Source of the DNA: Pontibacter russatus
Lineage (GTDB): Bacteria > Bacteroidota > Bacteroidia > Cytophagales > Hymenobacteraceae
DNA: 64,000 bases
Direction: 5' to 3'
NCBI RefSeq assembly: GCF_009931655.1
Contig: NZ_CP047984.1
Location: forward strand, 3,613,001 to 3,677,000
A model generated the notes under the pieces. The model was not told the DNA's origin, did not search any database, and worked only from the letters and a program-made list of their open reading frames with translations. The translations under genes and the position numbers were made by a program. Within the stretch, counting starts at the first letter, position 1, and each line of letters begins with the position of its first letter. This document shows positions 58,659 through 64,000 of the stretch, in pieces.

Positions 58659-58675
58659 CGGAAGCTGATGAACAG

Positions 58676-59587
58676 ATGAAGAAACACCCCCAAATACCGC
58701 CGCTTTACTACCCGCTCTGGCTTTTGCTGAAAGGCCTGTCGCTGCTGCCGCTTTCCGTGCTTTACCTGCTGGCTGATTTCCTGTACGTGGTGGTGTACTA
58801 CCTGGTGGGTTACCGCCAGAAAGTGGTGCTGCAAAATCTGCACATGGCTTTCCCGGAGAAAAGCAAAGAAGAGAGAAAGCGGATAGCTAAGGATTTTTAC
58901 CGGCAGTTGGCCGACGTGGCGGTGGAGATACTGAAGCTTAGGTCGATGGACAGGGCAGAGATGGAGCGGCGGATTGTGTTTGCCAACCAGGAACTGCTGG
59001 ACAACCACGTGCAGCAGGGGAGGACAGTCATTACGATGGGGTCACACTCCTGCAACTGGGAGTGGGTGCTCTCGGCGGGGGCCGTCCAGTTTGGGTTTCC
59101 GGCGGAGGGGGTATACAAGCCGCTCAACAATGCGTTTTTCGAGGCCTTTATGCTGGCTACGCGCACACGCCTGGGGGCGAGGCTCATCAAAATGAAAGAC
59201 ACCCTGCGCGACTTTGCCGCTAACCGCAACGTGCCGCGGGTAGTGGCCATGCTCTCTGACCAGACGCCGCTCCGAAGCGAAATCACCTTCTGGGCCACCT
59301 TTCTGCACCAGGATACGCCCTTCTACACCGGCGCCGAGAAGCTCGCGAACAGGTTTAAGTACCCGGTGCTTTACCTGGATGTGCGGCGCACCAGCCGTGG
59401 CCACTACACCCTCACCTTCGAAACCATATCGGATGGCACCCCAATTGAACCGTCACCTGCTGAGGGGCAATTCCCAATCACCGAGGCATTCGCCCACAAA
59501 CTGGAAGCCACCATCCGCCGCAGCCCCGCCGACTACCTCTGGACCCACAAGCGCTGGAAACACAAGCGCCCGGAGAGCGCGAGTTAG
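58676..59587 (+). CDS. LpxL/HtrB-like lysophospholipid (lipid A) acyltransferase
   Basis: This 303-residue membrane-associated acyltransferase has an N-terminal hydrophobic segment (about residues 14-44) and the catalytic HSCNWEW (H-x4-E, about residue 122). SDQTPLRSEITFWATF and FYTGAEKLANRF are typical of the LpxL family. It adds acyl chains to lipid A (or a similar acceptor) at the inner membrane. Its stop converges on the Sua5 gene across a long inverted repeat. Confidence 0.92.
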   Translation: MKKHPQIPPLYYPLWLLLKGLSLLPLSVLYLLADFLYVVVYYLVGYRQKVVLQNLHMAFPEKSKEERKRIAKDFYRQLADVAVEILKLRSMDRAEMERRIVFANQELLDNHVQQGRTVITMGSHSCNWEWVLSAGAVQFGFPAEGVYKPLNNAFFEAFMLATRTRLGARLIKMKDTLRDFAANRNVPRVVAMLSDQTPLRSEITFWATFLHQDTPFYTGAEKLANRFKYPVLYLDVRRTSRGHYTLTFETISDGTPIEPSPAEGQFPITEAFAHKLEATIRRSPADYLWTHKRWKHKRPESAS

Positions 59588-59723
59588 AAAGTTTGGGAGT
59601 TAGAAAGATATGAGATTGGATGATGTATGCCTGCCATCACCAAACTACAGACAATGGCTATAGCAGCGTATATAGCCATATATAGCTCACTCCCAAACTC
59701 TCTCACTCCCAAACTTTCTAACT
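59582..59723. repeat. 19-bp inverted repeat joining two convergent gene ends
   Basis: AGTTAGAAAGTTTGGGAGT (59582-59600) and its exact complement (59705-59723) flank the stops of the acyltransferase and Sua5 genes. ACTCCCAAACT is present a second time at 59690-59700. The arms probably act as a bidirectional terminator. Confidence 0.65.
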
Positions 59724-60346
59724 TATAAGAACTGTTCAATATTCCCCGCCCCTTCGCGCAGCACCTCAAAGTCGTTGGTGACGTCCACTACGGTGGAGGC
59801 GATGTTTTTGCCGGGGCCGCCGTCTATCACGGCGTCCACCAGGTTCTTGTACTTCTCATATATAAGCTCCGGGTCTGTGCTGTACTCCAGCACCTCGTCG
59901 TCGTCGTGGACGGAGGTGGAGAGGATGGGGTTGCCCAATTCTCTGACCAACTGCAGTGCTATGTTGTTGTCGGGCACCCGGATGCCCACGGTTTTTTTAT
60001 TGCCCACATATTTCGGCACGCGGCTGCTGGCATCCAGCACAAACGTAAACGGCCCGGGCAGCGCCTTTTTCATCACTTTATAAGTAGGGGTGTCTATTCT
60101 GGCGTAATCCGATATATGGGTGAGGTCGGAGCATATGAAGGAGAGGTTCACCTTGTCGGGCTTCACGCCCTTAATCTGGCACACGCGCTCCACTGCCCGG
60201 GTATTGTGAATGTCGCAGCCGATGCCGTAGATGGTGTCGGTGGGATATATGACGATGCCGCCCTTGCGGAGTATCTCGACCGCCTCTAAGATTTTGCGCT
60301 GCTGCGGGTTGTCCGGATGAATGTGTAGAAAGGCTGCGTTGCTCAT
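59723..60346 (-). CDS. Sua5/YciO/YrdC-family threonylcarbamoyl-AMP synthase
   Basis: From the ATG at 60346 this protein has 207 residues. YPTDTIYGIGCDI (about residue 35), the KGVKPDKVNLSFICSDL basic motif, the ALPGPFTFVL core and STSVHDDDE are hallmarks of the YrdC fold. It makes threonylcarbamoyl-AMP for the t6A modification of ANN-decoding tRNAs. The YciO branch is an alternative. The longer frame to 60493 includes unrelated upstream sequence. Confidence 0.9.
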   Translation of the reverse strand: MSNAAFLHIHPDNPQQRKILEAVEILRKGGIVIYPTDTIYGIGCDIHNTRAVERVCQIKGVKPDKVNLSFICSDLTHISDYARIDTPTYKVMKKALPGPFTFVLDASSRVPKYVGNKKTVGIRVPDNNIALQLVRELGNPILSTSVHDDDEVLEYSTDPELIYEKYKNLVDAVIDGGPGKNIASTVVDVTNDFEVLREGAGNIEQFL

Positions 60347-60611
60347 GGTGATGGCTGTATGGTGGGTGGTATAAACGGTATATATAAACCATATATAGGC
60401 CATATATAAACTAACATACTCATTTAGGCGCGCGCGCGTTTCAGGTTTTGCCGTTGCTGTGCTATATATGGGCAAAGGCCGCCCTTGAGGCAACCTTTGG
60501 GAATTCAGTTGCCCGAAATAATACAGATGAAGAAGTTTCGTGTTAATTTTGAGGCTTGAAAATCAACAGGTGCGGAACCTTACACCCCGTTCCAAGCCTT
60601 TTACCTTCACT
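60347..60611. other. Divergent spacer rich in TATATA, with candidate mltG promoter box
   Basis: Four TATATA-type words and an alternating CG run (60428-60439) lie near the Sua5 start. TAATTTTG at 60544-60551 is a possible -7 box for mltG. There is no gene. Confidence 0.45.
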
Positions 60612-61682
60612 ATGGACAAAGGAGTGAACACCCCAAAATTTAAAAGAAAGAAGAAGAGCATGCTGCTGCCCGGCCTGGCTGTGCTGTTCCTTTTCCTGTT
60701 TGTGAGTTTCTCGTATTACGCGTACCAGATTGTGTACACGGCCAACGTAGACACCAAGGATCGGGAAACGTTCGTGCTCATCCCGACGGGGGCCACCTAC
60801 GAACAGGCCATGGACTCGGTGGAAGCCACGGGCGTTATCATCGACAGGCTGTCGCTGCGCTTTATGTCGAAGCTGATGGACTACGACGAGCTGGTGAAGC
60901 CGGGCCGCTACCAGATCCGGGACGGCTGGAACAACCGCGAGCTGATCGGGGCGCTGCGCCTGGGCAAGCAGACGCCCGTGAACCTCACTTTCAACAACAT
61001 CCGGCTGCGCAGCCAGCTCGCCGAAAAGCTGTCCGCGAACGTGGAGGCGAGCGAGGAAGAACTGGACAGCCTGCTGAACGACGCCGCCTACCTCAAATCC
61101 CTGGGCTTCGACACGACCAACATCGTGAGCATGTTTATCCCGAACACCTACGAAGTGTACTGGACCACCTCGGCACCGGAGCTGCTGGAGCGCATGAAAA
61201 CCGAGTACGACAGGTTCTGGACGCCGGAGCGCAAGGCCAAAGCCGAAGAGCTGGGGCTGTCGCAGCAGCAGGTGTCCACGCTGGCCTCTATTGTGCAGGC
61301 CGAGACGATCAAGAACGACGAGAAGCCGCGCGTGGCGGGCGTGTACCTGAACCGCCTCGAGAAAGGGATGCTGCTGCAGGCTGACCCGACCGTGGTGTTC
61401 GGGGTGGGCGACTTCTCCATCCGCCGCGTCCTGAATGCGCACCTGCGCCACGACTCGCCCTACAACACCTACAAGTACAAAGGCCTGCCGCCGGGCCCGA
61501 TCAACGTGCCGAACATTTCGAGCATTGACGCCGTGCTGAACCCCGAGCAGCACCAGTATATATACTTCTGCGCCAAAGAGGATTTCTCCGGCTACCACAG
61601 CTTTGCCGTCACCCAGTCGGAGCACCTGGCCAACGCCCGCCGCTACCAGCGTGCCCTCACCGCCCGGAATATCATGAAGTAA
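60612..61682 (+). CDS. mltG: Endolytic transglycosylase MltG (YceG-like)
   Basis: This 356-residue single-pass membrane protein has a basic N-terminus and a membrane helix at about 18-40, then a LysM-like domain and the MltG catalytic region. That region has the glutamate in ASIVQAET (about residue 235), LQADPTVVFG, and YNTYKYKGLPPGPI near residue 300. It cuts nascent peptidoglycan strands to end glycan elongation. I chose the ATG at 60612 over a GTG at 60540, because the TAATTTTG box lies between them. Confidence 0.93.
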   Translation: MDKGVNTPKFKRKKKSMLLPGLAVLFLFLFVSFSYYAYQIVYTANVDTKDRETFVLIPTGATYEQAMDSVEATGVIIDRLSLRFMSKLMDYDELVKPGRYQIRDGWNNRELIGALRLGKQTPVNLTFNNIRLRSQLAEKLSANVEASEEELDSLLNDAAYLKSLGFDTTNIVSMFIPNTYEVYWTTSAPELLERMKTEYDRFWTPERKAKAEELGLSQQQVSTLASIVQAETIKNDEKPRVAGVYLNRLEKGMLLQADPTVVFGVGDFSIRRVLNAHLRHDSPYNTYKYKGLPPGPINVPNISSIDAVLNPEQHQYIYFCAKEDFSGYHSFAVTQSEHLANARRYQRALTARNIMK

Positions 61683-61850
61683 ATTGATTGTTGGTTGTTA
61701 TATGTTGATTGTTGTTCACTTAAATGGGAGCATATATAGGAAAGGCCAATTTGGATATCAAGCTATATTGTTTTTCTAACGCCATTCAACCATATAACAA
61801 TCAACAACTGACAAGCAACAATTTAAAACCAGCAACCAACAACCAACAAC
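61683..61850. repeat. Spacer made of GATTGTT words in both orientations
   Basis: The left part has TTGATTGTTGGTTGTT, and the right part has AACAATCAACAACTGAC and CCAACAACCAACAAC, inverted copies around a TATATA centre. Confidence 0.55.
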
Positions 61851-62264
61851 GTGTTCGAATCAGAAGTGCAGTTGCGTGTGCGGTACGCCGAAACCGACCA
61901 GATGGGCTACGTATACTATGGCAACTATGCCGCCTACTATGAGGTGGCGCGCACGGAGGTGTTCCGGCGGCTGGGCATTGCGTACAAGGAACTGGAGGCC
62001 ACCGGCACGATGATGCCGGTGCTGGAGCTGAAATGCAAGTATATCCGCGCGGCCAGATACGATGACATGCTGACCGTAAAGCTGCTGCTGAGGAAGAAAC
62101 CCGCCGGCTCGCGTATACTTTTTGAGTACGAGGTGTATAACGAAGAGGGCACCCTGCTGAACGTGGGCGAAACCACCATGGTGTTTGTGGATATGAAGTC
62201 GGGCCGGCCAACCGCTGTTCCTGATCTCATCCACCAGAAAATGGATTCTTACTTTAGGGAATGA
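61851..62264 (+). CDS. YbgC-like acyl-CoA thioesterase
   Basis: This 137-residue hot-dog-fold protein has the catalytic aspartate in YAETDQMGYVYYGNYAAYYE (about residue 16), the hallmark of the YbgC/4-hydroxybenzoyl-CoA thioesterase group. YbgC hydrolyses short acyl-CoAs. The only start that fits is GTG at 61851. Its stop overlaps the next start (ATGA), so it is coupled to the YihY-like gene. Confidence 0.9.
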   Translation: MFESEVQLRVRYAETDQMGYVYYGNYAAYYEVARTEVFRRLGIAYKELEATGTMMPVLELKCKYIRAARYDDMLTVKLLLRKKPAGSRILFEYEVYNEEGTLLNVGETTMVFVDMKSGRPTAVPDLIHQKMDSYFRE

Positions 62265-63229
62265 GGTTAAACCAGCAATACCTGAAGCGCCGCAGGTCGT
62301 ACCGCAAATTCATCGTCTTCCTGAAGCGGTGGCGGTTCAACGACGGGCAGTCGTCTGTGTACGATGTGGCCGATGTGCTACTGGGAGAGCTTCGCCTGGA
62401 CTCGATCACGAAGCGCTCTTCCTATATGGCCTTCAACTTCACGCTGGCAATCTTCCCGAGCATTATCTTCCTTTTCACGCTTATCCCCTATATACCCAGT
62501 GTGCTGTCGCTGGACCTGAGCGAGAGCATCCTCAACTACATCGCCGATTTCATGCCGGAGGAGATGTACGCCGTGGCCTACTCCACCATCGAGGACATTG
62601 TGAACAAGCCGCGCGGCGGGCTGCTCTCCTTCGGTTTCCTGTTTGCGCTGGTGCTCTCCACCAACGGCATCATGTCGCTGATGGACGCCTTCGACAAAAA
62701 GTACCACACCTTTTACAGGCGCAAGTATATGAAGAAGCGCCTGATTGCCACCGTGCTGACGGTGGTGCTGGCGCTCATCCTCTTCCTGGCCGTGGCCATT
62801 ATCTTCTTTGGGCAGTGGATGCTGGACGTGCTGGTCTTTTATGAGGTGGTGACCGAGAGTTATACCTACACCTTGCTTGTGATGCTTAAATACATTTCGG
62901 TGGTGCTGCTGTTCCTGCTGGCCACGTCCATGATCTACTATTTTGTGCCAGCCATCGAGGACAAATGGCCCTTCTTCTCGGCGGGGGCGGTGGTGGCCAC
63001 TGTGCTCATTTTCCTGGTGTCGATGATCTTCTCGCTCTACATCAGCGCCTTCGACAGCTACAACAAGTTCTACGGCTCTATCGGCGCTTTGATTGGTCTG
63101 ATGATATGGCTCGACTTCATTTCCATGATTCTTATCCTCGGCTTTGAGATAAACGTGAGCATCGACACCGTGACCAAGCGCCTGATGCGCAACAAAGCCA
63201 CCCGCCCTACCCGCGCTGCCAGGGCCTGA
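62261..63229 (+). CDS. YihY/BrkB-family membrane protein
   Basis: This 322-residue polytopic protein has about six membrane helices (starting near 62, 134, 166, 205, 243 and 280). SYMAFNFTLAIFPSIIFLF and the LIGLMIWLDFISMILILGFEIN segment are typical of the family once called virulence factor BrkB or RNase BN-like. The true role is unknown. An N-terminal cytosolic stretch of about 45 residues is basic. Confidence 0.93.
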   Translation: MRLNQQYLKRRRSYRKFIVFLKRWRFNDGQSSVYDVADVLLGELRLDSITKRSSYMAFNFTLAIFPSIIFLFTLIPYIPSVLSLDLSESILNYIADFMPEEMYAVAYSTIEDIVNKPRGGLLSFGFLFALVLSTNGIMSLMDAFDKKYHTFYRRKYMKKRLIATVLTVVLALILFLAVAIIFFGQWMLDVLVFYEVVTESYTYTLLVMLKYISVVLLFLLATSMIYYFVPAIEDKWPFFSAGAVVATVLIFLVSMIFSLYISAFDSYNKFYGSIGALIGLMIWLDFISMILILGFEINVSIDTVTKRLMRNKATRPTRAARA

Positions 63230-63360
63230 GGTGGCGGCAGCGCTATATATAGGATGGGCGCATTGGCCATGCCTGTTTCAGCCGGGGCGCCGCCATGGGC
63301 TTTGCTGTCAGTTGCTTAGAGGAAGCGGAGTTGAACCGTCGAAAAATTTCATCGTATAGC

Positions 63361-63391
63361 TTTGATAATTCGGTGCGAGCCCCTACTTTTG
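63361..63391 (+). promoter_or_regulatory. Promoter of tRNA-Ser
   Basis: TTTG at 63361-63364, a 19-nt spacer and TACTTTTG at 63384-63391 form an exact TTTG-N19-TAnnTTTG promoter 15 bases ahead of the tRNA. Confidence 0.75.
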
Positions 63392-63406
63392 TACACGAAT
63401 TAAGAA

Positions 63407-63491
63407 AGAGAGTTGGCGGAGTGGTCGATCGCGGCGGTCTTGAAAACCGTTGACTGTAACAGGTCCGGGGGTTCGAATCCCTCACTCTCTG
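63407..63491 (+). tRNA. tRNA-Ser (anticodon UGA)
   Basis: This 85-nt class II tRNA has a long variable arm. The acceptor stem AGAGAGT pairs with ACTCTCT over 7 bp, discriminator G at 63491. The anticodon loop CTTGAAA gives UGA (serine, UCN), and the T arm is GGGGG-TTCGAAT-CCCTC. CCA is not encoded. An integrase remnant lies just beyond it. Confidence 0.96.
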
Positions 63492-63502
63492 CAATCACCT
63501 TT

Positions 63503-63539
63503 AAAAAGGGGCTTTAGCGCAACGCGAAGGCCCCTTTTT
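63503..63539 (+). terminator. Terminator after tRNA-Ser
   Basis: AAAAAGGGG pairs with CCCCTTTTT, with inner GCTT...AAGGC pairing. Confidence 0.85.
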
Positions 63540-63573
63540 CGTTTTTCTGGTGGCACACTGGTTGCACATTTAC

Positions 63574-64000
63574 TCAAAACTCCTCGAAAGCAGCCTCCAG
63601 CAGGCTGTCGCGCTTGGTGCCCGTCAGGTCGCGCAGGCAGTTCTCCGTCATCTTCGGAGGTGTGGCCCATGCCAGCGAGGCGAAGGAGTGCCGCGCCATG
63701 TTGCATGGTGACCTTCTTTTCGATGCCCGCCTTGCGGCGATCTGCCCCAGCAGCTTGTTGATGAGCGCCGTCATGCTCTCCACCTCCCGTTGCTGCGCCT
63801 CTGGGCTGAGGCCCTTCAGCAGGAAGGGCAGGATAAAGCCTTTCTTCCGGCGGTACGGCTCGATAAGCGCCAGCGCCGGGGGAACAAGTTTTATGGCAAG
63901 CCGCGTGTCGGTCTTCTGCGAACGGTACTCCAGCCGGTCGCCCTGCACCTGCTCCCAGCGCATATGCAGAAGGTCGCCGATTATATATCTACTACGGTAT
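63574..64000 (-). pseudogene. Degenerate tyrosine recombinase (integrase), 5' end beyond the window
   Basis: The frame stays open to base 64000 (about 140 residues seen). RYIIGDLLHMRWEQVQ marks the region of the catalytic Arg, and MARHSFASLA is the second Arg box. Three defects point to decay. The His normally before MARHS is Asn. About 15 residues are missing between FASLA and the GHTS-like part, which survives only in another frame (GMGHTSED). The nucleophile Tyr is Cys in KMTENCLRDL. It follows tRNA-Ser, a common insertion site. Confidence 0.85.

Noticed and set aside
60428..60439. Alternating CG run as possible Z-DNA
   Set aside because: Only about 6 repeats long, which is too short to mean much in a GC-rich genome.

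Overview
The window looks like chromosomal DNA from a member of the Bacteroidota, most likely a Pontibacter- or Hymenobacter-like bacterium (Cytophagales). Three observations support this. Several promoters have the Bacteroidota form TTTG-N19/20-TAnnTTTG, and most starts lack a Shine-Dalgarno sequence. Lineage-typical genes are present: a PorD-like (DUF4835) type IX secretion protein, BshA, an OstA-like protein, a BamD-rpoZ-coaBC-porD run, paired rhomboids and fasciclin lipoproteins. Coding DNA is GC-rich while spacers are AT-rich. Genus placement is inference.

Layout. 1-3.4 kb: NatA/NatB-type ABC exporter (5' end cut off), ChaN-like protein, IscA-type Fe-S protein. 3.5-11.6 kb: membrane-anchored unknown, serine biosynthesis as two genes (aminotransferase plus a SerB-SerA fusion), bshA, and a GH3/beta-lactamase fusion. 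11.6-16.2 kb: a possible structured RNA, mutL, two rhomboids and a barstar-like gene. 16.5-19 kb: mdh and tilS. 19.1-27.5 kb: envelope and housekeeping run (OstA-like, bamD, rpoZ, coaBC broken by a frameshift, porD-like, small Sm-like protein, recN, fabI). 27.8-30.4 kb: cupin, Kazal lipoprotein and three YtxH proteins. 30.4-39.2 kb: lysS, an unknown gene, a trans-sulfuration enzyme, ggt and a C-terminal processing protease. 39.4-46.1 kb: stress and envelope genes (DUF2383, GDSL esterase, DUF4142, YflT-like, two fasciclins) and an ECF sigma factor next to a membrane anti-sigma/trypsin-like protease fusion. 46.4-51.9 kb: proline dehydrogenase, aroB-aroA with an unknown third gene, a BtuF-like protein. 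52.1-60.3 kb: M42 peptidase, acyl-CoA carboxylase beta subunit, clpC, WbqC-like protein, LpxL-like acyltransferase, Sua5. 60.6-64 kb: mltG, YbgC-like thioesterase, YihY/BrkB protein, tRNA-Ser(UGA) and a decayed tyrosine recombinase that runs off the end.

The window is mainly core genome. The only sign of mobile DNA is the integrase remnant beside tRNA-Ser at the right edge, which suggests an old island continuing outside. The most system-like unit is at 44.0-46.1 kb: a sigma factor, a membrane anti-sigma-like protein whose periplasmic part is an intact serine protease, and a divergent acidic lipoprotein, separated by an inverted GGGTTAC motif. Two genome-scale patterns stand out. The palindromic word TATATA/ATATAT is strongly over-represented in genes, spacers and terminator stems. 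Many spacers also carry their own short oligonucleotide word repeated in both orientations.
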